A model generated the notes under the pieces. It was not told the DNA's origin and made no database searches. It saw only the letters and a list, made by a program, of their open reading frames with translations. 64,000 nt of DNA from Catenuloplanes indicus. GTDB taxonomy: Bacteria > Actinomycetota > Actinomycetes > Mycobacteriales > Micromonosporaceae. The position numbers and the translations under genes are program-made. The DNA lies in the NCBI RefSeq assembly GCF_030813715.1, contig NZ_JAUSUZ010000001.1, positions 3,968,001 to 4,032,000 of the forward strand, in the 5' to 3' direction. This document shows positions 52,801-60,924 of the stretch, one piece after another. Within the stretch, counting starts at the first letter, position 1, and each line of letters begins with the position of its first letter.

Positions 52801-54791
52801 GCGTGGTCCGCCCGTGGACCACCGCGGCCGCGCTCGCCATGATCGCCACGATAGGGCTGCTGGTCGCCCTGCTCGCCGGGGACCAGGGCCCGCTCGCCCG
52901 GCGGGTCCGGGCCGCCCGGGCCACCGTGGGTGACCTGGAGGCCGGGCGGATCGAGCTGCCCCGGCACCTGGCTTTGATCGGCGGCGCCGGGGCCGGTGGC
53001 GCGCTGCTGGCGGCGCCGGGCGTGTTCGCCTCGATCGCCGCGCACCTCGGCCGGAACGCGGACGTGGTGCTGCTCTCCGCGCTGGCCGGGTCCGCGCTCG
53101 GGCTGGCCGTGCTGGCCACGATCGCGCGCGACGTACCGCAGTACCTGCCGTACACCTCGATCGGCATCACCGGTGGCGCCACGCTGACCGCGCTGGCCTC
53201 GCTGCCGACGGATCACCCGGCCGCGCTCTACGCGGCCGCGGCGGCGCTGCTCGGCGTGCTCGCGGAACTGCTGCGCGGCGGCACCAACCCGCCCGCGCGC
53301 GTGGTCACCACAGCGCAACGGTGGTCGCCGAGCGCGAGTGGCCGGTTCCAGGACATCTTCAGCCGGGCGATGACGGTCAGCCGGCGGTGGACGGTCAGCC
53401 CGGCGATGGGCGCGCTCTACGCGGGCGCGATCCCGGCGATCATCGCGCTGGTCCTGATCACGCCGTATCTGGTGGCCGCGCTGGTCACGCCGTACCAGCA
53501 GCTGCAGCTGATCTGGGGCGGGCCGGTGGACGCGCTGCTCGACCCGCTGCCGGACCGGCCGCTGGACGGCACCAGCGTGCTGGCCGCGCTGCTGCTCACC
53601 GGCGTCGCCACGCTCGCGGCGCTCGGCTTCAGCGGCAACCGGCCGCTGCTGTCCGTACCGGTTATCCTGCCCGGACTGGCGGCCACGATCCTGATCACGC
53701 CGATCGCGCTGGACTACAACTGGCCGACCGCGACCACGGCCGCGCTCGCGGTCTTCACCATCTCGATGCTCGGTCTGGCGCTCACGCCGACGCTCTACAC
53801 GGCCGCGGCACGCCCACTGCGCGCGTCCCGGATCCTGGTGTTCGTGATCGGCATGCTGGCCGGTGGCGCCGGGCTCGCCGGTGCGCTCGCCACCCGGCCG
53901 CTCACGCTGTTCACGCTGGGCGCCGCGGTCGGCGTCGGCCTCGTTGCCGCGCTCGGCGGGCGGATCGAGATCTCCCGTATTCTCGGCTGGCTGTTCGCCG
54001 CGATCATGGCGCAGCTGTTCGTGGTGACGCTGGTGCTCACCGCGGGCCGAGACCGCTACTGGGCCGCGTTCGGCGTGCTCGCGGTCGGCGCCGGCCTGCT
54101 GATCGCCAGCTCGATGCTGCCGCGGCTGCGCGAGCCCGAGGCGGTGCGCGAGGCGTACGCGGTGGAATGGGCCGGCTATGCCGCCGCGGTGCTGGCACTC
54201 GCGCTCGCGTTCGACTCCGCGCCGCACGTCGCCGCGCTGCTGGCCGCATGGGGCGCGGTGCTCGGCCTGGCGTCCAGCCGGCCGCGCGCCGAGTCCGAAC
54301 GGCGCATGCTGTTCTGGATCTCGGTCGGCCTTGAGGTCGGCGCGTGGCTGCTGCTCATGGTGGTCGCGGACGTGGCGCTCCCGGAGGCCTACACGCTGCC
54401 GTTCGCCGCGCTCGCGCTGCTCATCGGCTGGCTGGAATCGCGTCGGCGGGAGGATCTGAGCAGCTGGTACGCGTACGGGCCGGCGCTGATCGCCGCGTTC
54501 CTGCCCACGCTGGTGCTGGTCATCTCGCGGGAGACGACCGGTGTACGACAGGTCGGGCTGCTGCTCGGCGCGCTGGTCTGCCTGGTCATCGGCTCCCGTT
54601 ACCAGCAGCAGGCGCCGCTGATCATCGGCGCGGTGGTCACCACGATCGCCACGCTGCACTTCGTCATCACGCTGGTCAGCGCGTGGCTCGTGCTGCTGCC
54701 GGTCGGCGTGCTGCTGCTCGTGCTCGGCGCCACGAACGAGAACCGGCGCCGGGCGCTCGCCTTCCGCGGGAACATCGGCCGCATGCGGTAG
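49878..54791 (+). CDS. Giant SCO7613-type polytopic membrane protein
   Basis: A 1637-residue protein. The N-terminus is a zinc ribbon CASCGRQINPAVRCPYCGH (Cys6, 9, 19, 22), followed by a coiled-coil (EEISRIDAAMAELKQRDMKLAKERAQL) and a Pro/Arg linker, then well over thirty hydrophobic helices to the end. This is the layout of the actinobacterial SCO7613 family, of unknown function. The size and helix number suggest a membrane platform rather than a transporter. ATG at 49878 has GGAGG seven bases upstream. Alternative long frames on the opposite strand over 51-55 kb are shadows. Confidence 0.85.
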   Translation: MATYPCASCGRQINPAVRCPYCGHVNTFQEEISRIDAAMAELKQRDMKLAKERAQLAADLNTAMFQRDTLRAANTVREKAQEKARTQSRRTRRRTVRPAASPRPGAGSTAVMDEPPLPPPPPGSRPRVAPLDDDTPRPEHAETSSRSVQNLILGLAWLVLGTAAVVFVAVAIGNVDSVARVVVLLIAALAMLALAPVVERRGLSSTAETISAIGIVLVPLGGYAIHEVQAFGGSAVPDEIFLGLTFAVTAGVAAFYAGMTSLATPRYAMVLALQPVLPLLLSQAAGNSATGWALIFTLVALLDLALTRVLLRYGTLAPSWPRGRTVTVPPPRRPGERPEGADEEPDAVLYAETPRRTTAPPSGRYLTELIWALFGVAVVVALLFATVAVLRAGTPSAAYRSALVLLLAAGAGLAGATLLRRPGLRDLAAGAMTLAVIGAIARIAAVAVPGRALVAIAAAVALTGVGVRMLPAHLRRGPQLASAVALTVLTLVVAIAAIPAAIAPVRAALPPWGTDLTAYAADLARFANYPDWQLALSALFITIAAALALPAEVRYESAVAGVAVTSLTVPASLHLPWSEAPWPLVAGAVGIGLAGLAARTRNGAYAHVIAAAVVGIAGAGAAVSRPWLTAAVLTALAGAGVMIAVGSQLIPRERLFAWVIGDWARGGAAFAFPGAVASAVAAMSATDAPSDTLPILAASFLAVSITLGYAAINQVAQRAISLPVTVGAGLGALAVAAASFGAEHTSPADVLVGALLLVAAVLLFLTPQIDSGRRADMVLDGADVAAAAATVAVIGALARVGAIAFPDSQLAVAALMVLIIAAGAWLLPADWRRGPTAGVTVAGAVVAAIAGYLAIGAGLRALAVSGSLWDADLSSWTTSPSTGGAEVPIALLMLAGAAALALNRPLAYNAAAGCVALATVATPAALGWPWWSPIVVGGLVALVYGVASVLTTVPSAGYARFAAAVVVSLHAAAVSVVRPWTTAAALAMIATIGLLVALLAGDQGPLARRVRAARATVGDLEAGRIELPRHLALIGGAGAGGALLAAPGVFASIAAHLGRNADVVLLSALAGSALGLAVLATIARDVPQYLPYTSIGITGGATLTALASLPTDHPAALYAAAAALLGVLAELLRGGTNPPARVVTTAQRWSPSASGRFQDIFSRAMTVSRRWTVSPAMGALYAGAIPAIIALVLITPYLVAALVTPYQQLQLIWGGPVDALLDPLPDRPLDGTSVLAALLLTGVATLAALGFSGNRPLLSVPVILPGLAATILITPIALDYNWPTATTAALAVFTISMLGLALTPTLYTAAARPLRASRILVFVIGMLAGGAGLAGALATRPLTLFTLGAAVGVGLVAALGGRIEISRILGWLFAAIMAQLFVVTLVLTAGRDRYWAAFGVLAVGAGLLIASSMLPRLREPEAVREAYAVEWAGYAAAVLALALAFDSAPHVAALLAAWGAVLGLASSRPRAESERRMLFWISVGLEVGAWLLLMVVADVALPEAYTLPFAALALLIGWLESRRREDLSSWYAYGPALIAAFLPTLVLVISRETTGVRQVGLLLGALVCLVIGSRYQQQAPLIIGAVVTTIATLHFVITLVSAWLVLLPVGVLLLVLGATNENRRRALAFRGNIGRMR

Positions 54792-55033
54792 AGCGCGCCG
54801 CGGCAGGCAAAATTGAAGATCAAATTCATGTTCCCGCTTCCGGCGCGGCTGCGTCCCCAGTGCTCCCGCGGGCACCGGTCGTCGCTGGCGCTCCTCCCTG
54901 CCGGCTCCGCGGCGGTCACGAAAATGCCCCGATGGTGTACCCGATCGGTGGTCGAAATGGCGCCGGTGAGACGGCGGGAGGATTAGGGTCGGATGACCCA
55001 CCCACGGGTGCCGGCGCGAAGGAGAGAGGCGCG

Positions 55034-56152
55034 ATGCTCGACCAGCTCAGCGCGGATCAGGACCTCGACGCGCGCGCGGAACAGTACGTGCGTGCCCGGG
55101 CGGCCGCGGGCGAGGCCGAGCGCGCACGCCTGCGCGACGACTTCATCCGCTCCTCCCTGGCCTTCGCCGGCCGCCTGGCCAGCCGCTACTACGGCCGCGG
55201 CGAACCGGCCGAGGACCTCGACCAGGTCGCCCGGATCGGCCTCATCAAGACCATTAACCGGTACGACGCGAGCCGCGGCTCGTTCACCGCGTTCGCCGTG
55301 GTGACGATCCGGGGCGAGCTGCGCCGGCACTTCCGCGACCACACCTGGGGCGTGCACGTGCCGCGCCGCATGCAGGACCTCGGCCTGGACCTGAACCGCG
55401 CGACCGGCACGCTCGCCGCCCGGTTCGCGCGCGTGCCCACCGACGACGAGTTGGCCGGCTTCCTCGGCGTCGGCGAGGCGGACGTGCGGGCCGCCCGCGC
55501 GTCGCTCGCCGCGTACCTGCCGGTCTCGCTCAACCGGCAGCTCGACGTGGTCGAGGAGGCCGAGTTCGGCGACCTGTTCGGCGCGGCCGACCCGTCGCTC
55601 GCCGCGGTCGACGACCGCGCCGCGATGACCCGGCTGCTGCTGCGCATGCCGCAGCGGGACCGCCGGCTGCTGGCGCTGCGCTACTGGGGCAACCTGACCC
55701 AGACCGAGATCGCCGAGCAGTTCGGCGTCTCGCAGATGCAGATCTCCCGGCTCCTCGCCCGCGCGCTCGCCTGGCTGCGGACCGCGCTCCTCACCGACAC
55801 GGTGCCGCCGTGGCCGGGCGCGACCGACGAGCCGGAGGTCCGGGTGGTGCTGTACAGCGGGCCTGGCCGGCTGCGGCACGCCCGCGTCTACGGCGAGATC
55901 GACCGGGACAACGCGGCCGAGCTGCGCGCCCGCCTGCTCGCCGCGCTGTGCGCGGGCCGGCCGACCACGATGGTGGTGGACCTGACCGGCGTGCCGTCGA
56001 TGGACGCGGCCGGCCTGAGCGCGCTGGTCGCGGTGCACACCGCCGCACACGGCCGCGGCGTACGGCTGCGCGTCGTCGGCGCCGCACCGCACCTGGCCGG
56101 CCTGATGGGCGCGATCGGGCTCGGCTTCCTCCTCCGGCCCACCGGGCAGTGA
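55034..56152 (+). CDS. Sigma-70 factor (SigB/SigF type) fused to a C-terminal STAS domain
   Basis: A 372-residue fusion. Residues 1-255 are a sigma factor of the stress/sporulation group: region 2 around ASRYYGRGEPAEDLDQVARIGLIKTINRYDASRGSFTAFAVVTIRGELRRHFRD, region 3 with VPRRMQDLGLDLNRATG, region 4 with LRMPQRDRRLLALRYWGNLTQTEIAEQFGVSQMQISRLLARAL. Residues about 265-372 are a STAS (SpoIIAA-like) domain with DLTGVPSMDAAGLSAL. Normally the anti-anti-sigma is a separate protein; here it is joined to the sigma factor. The phospho-serine position (SS in SpoIIAA) is AA, so regulation by the usual kinase seems unlikely. ATG at 55034 follows GGAGAGAGG. The 242-base gap before it shows nothing else. 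Confidence 0.85.
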   Translation: MLDQLSADQDLDARAEQYVRARAAAGEAERARLRDDFIRSSLAFAGRLASRYYGRGEPAEDLDQVARIGLIKTINRYDASRGSFTAFAVVTIRGELRRHFRDHTWGVHVPRRMQDLGLDLNRATGTLAARFARVPTDDELAGFLGVGEADVRAARASLAAYLPVSLNRQLDVVEEAEFGDLFGAADPSLAAVDDRAAMTRLLLRMPQRDRRLLALRYWGNLTQTEIAEQFGVSQMQISRLLARALAWLRTALLTDTVPPWPGATDEPEVRVVLYSGPGRLRHARVYGEIDRDNAAELRARLLAALCAGRPTTMVVDLTGVPSMDAAGLSALVAVHTAAHGRGVRLRVVGAAPHLAGLMGAIGLGFLLRPTGQ

Positions 56153-56233
56153 CCGCGTTCAGCGCAGCGCGCCGGGCAGTGACCGCGTTCAGCGCAGCGC
56201 GCCGGGCAGTGACCGCGTTCAGCGCGGCGCGCG
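56144..56233. repeat. Three tandem copies of a 30-base repeat
   Basis: The unit starting GGGCAGTGACCGCGTTCAGC is repeated at 56144, 56174 and 56204; the first two copies are identical and the third differs in a few bases. The first copy includes the stop codon of the sigma-STAS gene, so the repeat duplicated from its 3' end into the intergenic region. A likely product of slippage. Confidence 0.85.
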
Positions 56234-56349
56234 AACCCTCCAAGCCGTGACCGGGCTCATCGCGGCGTGCCGGGCCGCGCCGCCGGCCAGTGACCGGCAC
56301 GGCGGTTGTCGCGGCGCGCTCGGCCGGCCGGCGGTGAGCGGCGCGGCGG

Positions 56350-57066
56350 TCATCGGAGCGCGAGCGCGGCCCAGACGACCTTGCCGCCCGCGGCCGGCAT
56401 CCAGCCCCAGTGGGTCGCGGACGCGTTGATCAGCGCGAGGCCGGACCCGGGGCGGAACGGCGGCCGCAACGGCTCCGGTGGCTCCGGCGAGCCGTCCCGC
56501 ACCGCCACGTAGAGGAAGCGCGGCCGGAGCGTGACGCGCAGCGTCATCATCGTCCCGGCATGATCGATCGCGTTCGCCACCATCTCGCCCGCGACGACCG
56601 AGGCCGGCGCGACCAACTGGGGCAGCGTCCATCGGGTGCACGCATCGGTGATCACGTCGCGCGCGTGCCGGGACGCTCCCCGGATCGGCAGCAGATCGTC
56701 CGTGACCATCAGCATCCCCGAATCGCCGGCGTCGAGCAGGGTCCGGGCCTCGTTCAGGTCGGCCACCACGGTGAGCTTGCCGAACCCGCCGCCGGCCAGC
56801 AGCTCGGCCGTGGCCGGCGTCGGTGCGCAAAGCAACACCGGCGTGCCCGGCCAGGTCGCCGACTGCCGGACCACCGCGGTGAAGACACTCAGCGCGTGCG
56901 GCTCCGGAGCGTGCATCCCGGACAGGTCGACCAGCAGCGCCTCCGGCTGTTCCGCGAGGCATTTCAGCAGCGCGGTCCGCAGCCGGCCGGCGTCGCTCGT
57001 CATCAGGTCGCCGCACACCGTCACCACGGTGCGGCTGTCACCCGAATCGACGGTCCAAGTCAGCAC
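56350..57066 (-). CDS. STAS domain fused to an RsbW-like HATPase (anti-sigma kinase)
   Basis: A 238-residue fusion. The N-terminal half is STAS-like (LTWTVDSGDSRTVVTVCGDLM..., with DLSGMHAPEPHALSVF where SpoIIAA has DSSGLGVL, so no phospho-serine). The C-terminal half is an RsbW/SpoIIAB-type HATPase_c domain with N-box VAGEMVANAIDHAG, G1-like VAVRDGS, and GSGLALINASATHWGW. Such HATPase domains bind sigma factors or phosphorylate STAS partners. GTG at 57066 follows GGAAGG; a frame from 57117 is longer by 17 residues. It is convergent with the sigma-STAS gene, so the two probably form one regulatory switch. Confidence 0.75.
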   Translation of the reverse strand: MLTWTVDSGDSRTVVTVCGDLMTSDAGRLRTALLKCLAEQPEALLVDLSGMHAPEPHALSVFTAVVRQSATWPGTPVLLCAPTPATAELLAGGGFGKLTVVADLNEARTLLDAGDSGMLMVTDDLLPIRGASRHARDVITDACTRWTLPQLVAPASVVAGEMVANAIDHAGTMMTLRVTLRPRFLYVAVRDGSPEPPEPLRPPFRPGSGLALINASATHWGWMPAAGGKVVWAALALR

Positions 57067-57126
57067 GGCCGTACCTTCCGTGTGGGCTGACCGCTGAATA
57101 CCCCGGTCGGGAGGCATCCAACGTCC

Positions 57127-58947
57127 CTATTCCTCCATGACGAGGATGGCACCGACCGGCACCCCTTCGTCGAGCATGGGACTGCACGCTACTCGCACCG
57201 TGATGGCCCGTCCACGCCGGTTCACCGCGTCCAGCCGCATCTCGCCCGGCTCCGGCTCGCCGCCGAGCGCCTGCCGGATCAGCGGCCGCAGCCGGTCGAC
57301 CGGCAGCCCGATGTCAAGGTTGAGAAGGTGTTCGCCGACCGCCTCGTTCGCGCGCAGGCCCCACAGGTTTTCCGCCTGCCGGTTCCAGGCGCGGATCTGC
57401 AGGCTCTGGTCGACCACCACGATGCCGGCCCGCAGATGCGTGAGGATCGCGTCCAGGAACGCGTTGGCGCCGTCCAGTTCCGCGGTGCTGCGCCGCAGCC
57501 GCTCGTTGCTGTTCTGCAGCTCGTCGTTGGTGGACTGGAGCTCCTCGTTCGTGGTCTCCAGCTCCTCGTTCGTGGACTGCAGCTCCTCGTTCGTGGTCTC
57601 CAGCTCCTCGACCGTCGACTGCAACTCCTCGTTCGTCGTCTCCAGTTCCTCGTTCGTCGACTGCAGCTCCTCGTACGCGGTCTCCAGCTCCCGGTTCGCG
57701 GTCTCCAGGTCGTCGCGCAGCCGCCGGGCCGCGGTCACGTCCTGGAAGACCAGCGCCACGCCGAGCGGCTCCGCGTCCCCCTCCTGCAGCGGCGTGATCT
57801 GCACCTCCAGGTACGTCGAGTGGTGCCGCACGTCCTCCAGGTGGACGGTCCGGCGCTCGGACAGCGCCTTCTCGATGTAGGTGCGCAGCTCCACCGGCCG
57901 GTACGACACGTCCAGGTCCTGGAACGGCCGGCCCACGTCCCGCGCGGACACGCCGAACAGCCGCTCCGCCTGCTGGTTGCTGAGCGCGACCAGCCCGTCC
58001 GAGGTGACCACGATCTGCGCGATCGGGCTGGCCAGCATCGCCGCGTTGCGCATCCGGTCGACCCGGACCGGCCCGTCCGTGCCGCGCGCGAGCTGGTGCT
58101 GCGTGCTCTCCGGCGGCGCGTACCCGCCGGCCACCGCGCGGGGCAGCCGGCGGAAGATCCGGTGCTTGCCGTCGGTGGGCAGGAACCTCGCGCTGTGGTG
58201 GCGCAGTGTCTCGGCCCGGCCGAGGAACAGCGTGCCGCCGTCGGCCAGCGCGAAGTGGAACCGGGCCAGAATCCGCGCCTGCGTCTCCGGTGTGAAGTAC
58301 ATCAGCGTGTTGCGGCAGGTCAGCACGTCGATCCGGGAGATCGGCGCGTCCTGGACCAGGTCGTTACGCCCGAAGATCACCGAACGCCGCAGGTCCGGCC
58401 GGAACTGGTACCGCTGCCCGGCCGCCTCGAAGTACTTCGTGGCCAGCTCCGGCGGCACCGCCGCGATCGTGGTCGCATCGTAGGTCGCGTGCCGGGCGTC
58501 GTTGAGCTGCTCCTCGTCCACGTCGGTGGCGTAGATCTTCACCCGCTGACGCAGCGCGTCGACGCCGAGCACCTCGCCGAGCAGCATCGCCAGCGTGTAC
58601 GCCTCCTCGCCGGACGCACACCCGGCGCTCCACAGCCGGACCGGCGCGTCCGGCGCCTTCGCGGACGCCAGCGGCTCCAGCACCGACCGGCGCAGGCTGT
58701 CCCACGCGCCCGGGTCACGGAAGAACGAGGTCACGTTGATCAGGATGGTGTTGAACAGCGCGGTGAACTCGTCCGGATGCACCTGGAGATGGTCGACGTA
58801 GTCCCCGTAGTCGGCGATCTGCAGCGCCGCCATCCGCCGCCTGACCCGGCGCATCAGACTCGACCGTTTGTATCCGGTGAAGTCGAATCCGCGAGCTTCC
58901 TTCAGATGGATCAGCAGCTCCTCGAACTGCCGGTCGGCCTGGTCCAT
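57127..58947 (-). CDS. CheR-type methyltransferase with PAS domains and coiled coil
   Basis: A 606-residue protein. The N-terminal 270 residues are a CheR methyltransferase with DQADRQFEELLIHLKEARGFDFTGYKRSSLMRR (CheR_N), LWSAGCASGEEAYTLAMLLGE (SAM motif I) and DVLTCRNTLMYF. Next is a PAS domain (IVVTSDGLVALSNQQAERLFGV), a long coiled coil of EELQSTNEELETTNE repeats (about residues 415-480), and a second PAS-like domain (IVVVDQSLQIRAWNRQAENLWG). Related CheB-CheR-PAS hybrids have a CheB part that this one lacks, and no histidine kinase domain is present. ATG at 58947 follows GGAGG. Function: probably glutamate methylation or a scaffold in sensing. Confidence 0.8.
   Translation of the reverse strand: MDQADRQFEELLIHLKEARGFDFTGYKRSSLMRRVRRRMAALQIADYGDYVDHLQVHPDEFTALFNTILINVTSFFRDPGAWDSLRRSVLEPLASAKAPDAPVRLWSAGCASGEEAYTLAMLLGEVLGVDALRQRVKIYATDVDEEQLNDARHATYDATTIAAVPPELATKYFEAAGQRYQFRPDLRRSVIFGRNDLVQDAPISRIDVLTCRNTLMYFTPETQARILARFHFALADGGTLFLGRAETLRHHSARFLPTDGKHRIFRRLPRAVAGGYAPPESTQHQLARGTDGPVRVDRMRNAAMLASPIAQIVVTSDGLVALSNQQAERLFGVSARDVGRPFQDLDVSYRPVELRTYIEKALSERRTVHLEDVRHHSTYLEVQITPLQEGDAEPLGVALVFQDVTAARRLRDDLETANRELETAYEELQSTNEELETTNEELQSTVEELETTNEELQSTNEELETTNEELQSTNDELQNSNERLRRSTAELDGANAFLDAILTHLRAGIVVVDQSLQIRAWNRQAENLWGLRANEAVGEHLLNLDIGLPVDRLRPLIRQALGGEPEPGEMRLDAVNRRGRAITVRVACSPMLDEGVPVGAILVMEE
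57498..57715 (-). repeat. Coding repeats of 42 bases in the CheR-PAS gene
   Basis: This segment encodes at least four imperfect copies of a 14-residue unit, ELQSTNEELETTNE, making a long continuous coiled coil. The DNA repeat is in frame (42 bases), so copy number can change without a frameshift. Confidence 0.75.
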
Positions 58948-58995
58948 GGCTCGCCTCCACTACCCGATGCGCAAAGTTACCGCACCTGGCGCGGG

Positions 58996-59949
58996 TCAGC
59001 TCGCGCGCCGTAGCGTCCAGGACGGGGTCACGCCGTACACCGCCCGGTAGTGCGCGGTGAACCGGCTGTGGTCGGTGAAGCCGCAGCGGGCCGCGATCGC
59101 CATCACCGTCGTGCCGCGCGGGTCGGCGGCGAGCAGGTCCCGGTGCGCGTGCGCGAGCCGGACCCGGCGCAGGTAGCCACGCGGCGTGATGTCCAGGTGG
59201 CGGCGGAACGCCATCTGCATGGCGCGGATCGAGACGTGCGCGACGGAGGCGATGTCGGCCGGGCTGATGTCCCGGTGCGCATTGTCGTCGATGAACGCGA
59301 CCGCGCGGCGCAGCGAGGCCGGGTGCGCGTCGCGCCGGTCCTCGATGGTCGGCTCGGTCAGCCCGTCGTGCGGGAACACGGAGAGCGCGGTCGACGCGAG
59401 CAGCCGGGCCATGCTGCCGGCCACCAGCGGCTCGGCGACCGCCTCCGGGGTGGCGTTGAGGCAGTCGAACACGTAGTCGTACGTGGTGTCCCACAACCAG
59501 GCCGACCGGGCCGGGACCGGGACGTGCGCGGCGAACCGGATCGGGCGTGCCGCGCGGCCGGGTGGGCCGTCCGCGACCTCCGCGACCAACCCGGGATCGA
59601 GCACGGCCAGCTCCAGATGCGCGTTGTCCAGCGCGGCGCGGTGTGGCTCGCCGGGCTGGACCGCGACGAACGCCTCGCCCGGCGTGCCGTACACCCGGGC
59701 CGCGCCGCCGGCCCGGAGCGCGATGCGCCCCCCGGCGATCCGGCCGACGATGAGCGCCTGCTGCGGCACGCTGTCCACGTCGAGGCTCATCCGGAATGAG
59801 TTGCGGTGCAGCTGCGCGGCACCGACCGGGTAGTGGCCGAACCGTACGTGGTGCTCGCCGGCGGTGGCCCGCAGGCGCAGCCGGCCGTACGCCCGGCAGA
59901 GGAACTCGTGCACGGCGTCGATGTCGGTGGTCTCGAACACGGTCGCCAT
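58996..59949 (-). CDS. AraC-family transcriptional regulator
   Basis: A 317-residue regulator. The C-terminal 100 residues hold two helix-turn-helix units (DISPADIASVAHVSIRAMQMAFRRHL and TTVMAIAARCGFTDHSRFTAHYRAVYGVTPS), the AraC DNA-binding domain. The N-terminal part (RLRATAGEHHVRFGHYPVGAAQLHRNSFRM...) is a cupin-like sensor of unknown ligand, of the type seen in AraC_N/AraC-binding-like regulators. ATG at 59949 has GGAG just upstream. A candidate regulator of the adjacent signalling genes, though not proven. Confidence 0.85.
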   Translation of the reverse strand: MATVFETTDIDAVHEFLCRAYGRLRLRATAGEHHVRFGHYPVGAAQLHRNSFRMSLDVDSVPQQALIVGRIAGGRIALRAGGAARVYGTPGEAFVAVQPGEPHRAALDNAHLELAVLDPGLVAEVADGPPGRAARPIRFAAHVPVPARSAWLWDTTYDYVFDCLNATPEAVAEPLVAGSMARLLASTALSVFPHDGLTEPTIEDRRDAHPASLRRAVAFIDDNAHRDISPADIASVAHVSIRAMQMAFRRHLDITPRGYLRRVRLAHAHRDLLAADPRGTTVMAIAARCGFTDHSRFTAHYRAVYGVTPSWTLRRAS

Positions 59950-60136
59950 GGCTCTCCGGCTTCTCCCACCGCACTGCTCGGTTATCCGATAAACGAGCAG
60001 GACAGCCGCCGAACACTCCAACGGGAGCGCCGACATCCGTTCGGGTGAGCGGAGAACTTCGTTTTCGGCCCAGCCGGCGCCCCGGCGGTCGTTTCGCGCG
60101 CTAGCACCGCAGGCCGTGGCCGGACAGCATCACAGG

Positions 60137-60433
60137 GTGACCGGAACACGCATCCTCGTGCACGAACCCGCCCGGATGGTCGCGATCGGCGAGTTCGACC
60201 GCGACAACCGGCACCGCATCGTCGTCGCCGTGCAGCACGCGATCGCCGACGGGCACCCGAACATCACGATCGACTTCGCCGGCGTCACGCTGATCGACGC
60301 CGGCACGATCCGGGCGCTGCTGGCCTGCCGCACGCTGGCGCTTGCGCACGGTGGCGACCTGCGCATCCTCCGCGCGAACGGGGTGGTGGAGTTCGCACTG
60401 GAGGTGACCGGCGCCACCGCCCTGCTCGGCTAG
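60137..60433 (+). CDS. STAS-domain protein
   Basis: A 98-residue stand-alone STAS protein: [20 protein letters not shown], then [23 protein letters not shown]. It resembles anti-anti-sigma factors such as RsbV or SpoIIAA, but where they have a phospho-serine in DSSG this has DAGT, so it is not a standard kinase target. The start is GTG 60137 (another GTG at 60116 is possible); no good binding site. It overlaps the end of purE by 4 bases on the opposite strand. Confidence 0.65.
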   Translation: MTGTRILVHEPARMVAIGEFDRDNRHRIVVAVQHAIADGHPNITIDFAGVTLIDAGTIRALLACRTLALAHGGDLRILRANGVVEFALEVTGATALLG

Positions 60434-60924
60434 CCCAGCGACGCGCGCAGCTTCGCGTCCTTCTCCGCCACCATCTCGGTCAGCGCGGCCTGGAACTCCG
60501 TCACCTTCGCCTGCAGCGCCGGGTCGGTGGCGGCCAGGATGCGCACCGCGAGCAGGCCGGCGTTGCGCGCGCCGGCGATCGACACGGTGGCGACCGGGAT
60601 GCCGGCCGGCATCTGCACGATCGACATCAGCGAGTCCATGCCGTCCAGGTACTTCAGCGGCACCGGCACCCCGATCACCGGCAGCGGCGTCGCGGACGCG
60701 ACCATGCCGGGCAGGTGGGCGGCGCCGCCCGCACCCGCGATGATCACCTTGAGGCCGCGACCGGCCGCGCCGGTGGCGTAGTCGAGCATGCCCTGCGGCG
60801 TGCGGTGCGCGGAGATCACCCGGACCTCGTGCGCGACACCGAACTCGTCCAGCGCCTCGGCCGCCGCCTTCATGGTCGGCCAGTCCGAGTCCGAACCCAT
60901 GATCACACCGACCTGCACGGTCAC
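60430..60924 (-). CDS. purE: N5-carboxyaminoimidazole ribonucleotide mutase (PurE)
   Basis: A 164-residue PurE that converts N5-CAIR to CAIR in purine synthesis. The family core is complete: [40 protein letters not shown], and the C-terminal [20 protein letters not shown]. The GTG at 60924 overlaps the stop of purK (GTGA), the usual coupling. The length is right for a bacterial class I PurE. Confidence 0.9.
   Translation of the reverse strand: MTVQVGVIMGSDSDWPTMKAAAEALDEFGVAHEVRVISAHRTPQGMLDYATGAAGRGLKVIIAGAGGAAHLPGMVASATPLPVIGVPVPLKYLDGMDSLMSIVQMPAGIPVATVSIAGARNAGLLAVRILAATDPALQAKVTEFQAALTEMVAEKDAKLRASLG

Noticed and set aside
51591-55001. A long minus-strand frame of 1136 residues
   Set aside because: It lies opposite the SCO7613-type gene, is extremely Arg/Gly/Asp-rich, and has no recognisable domain; such frames are common antisense shadows in GC-rich DNA.
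57498-57715. CRISPR or other spacer array
   Set aside because: The repeats are in-frame codons for a coiled coil, with no spacers.
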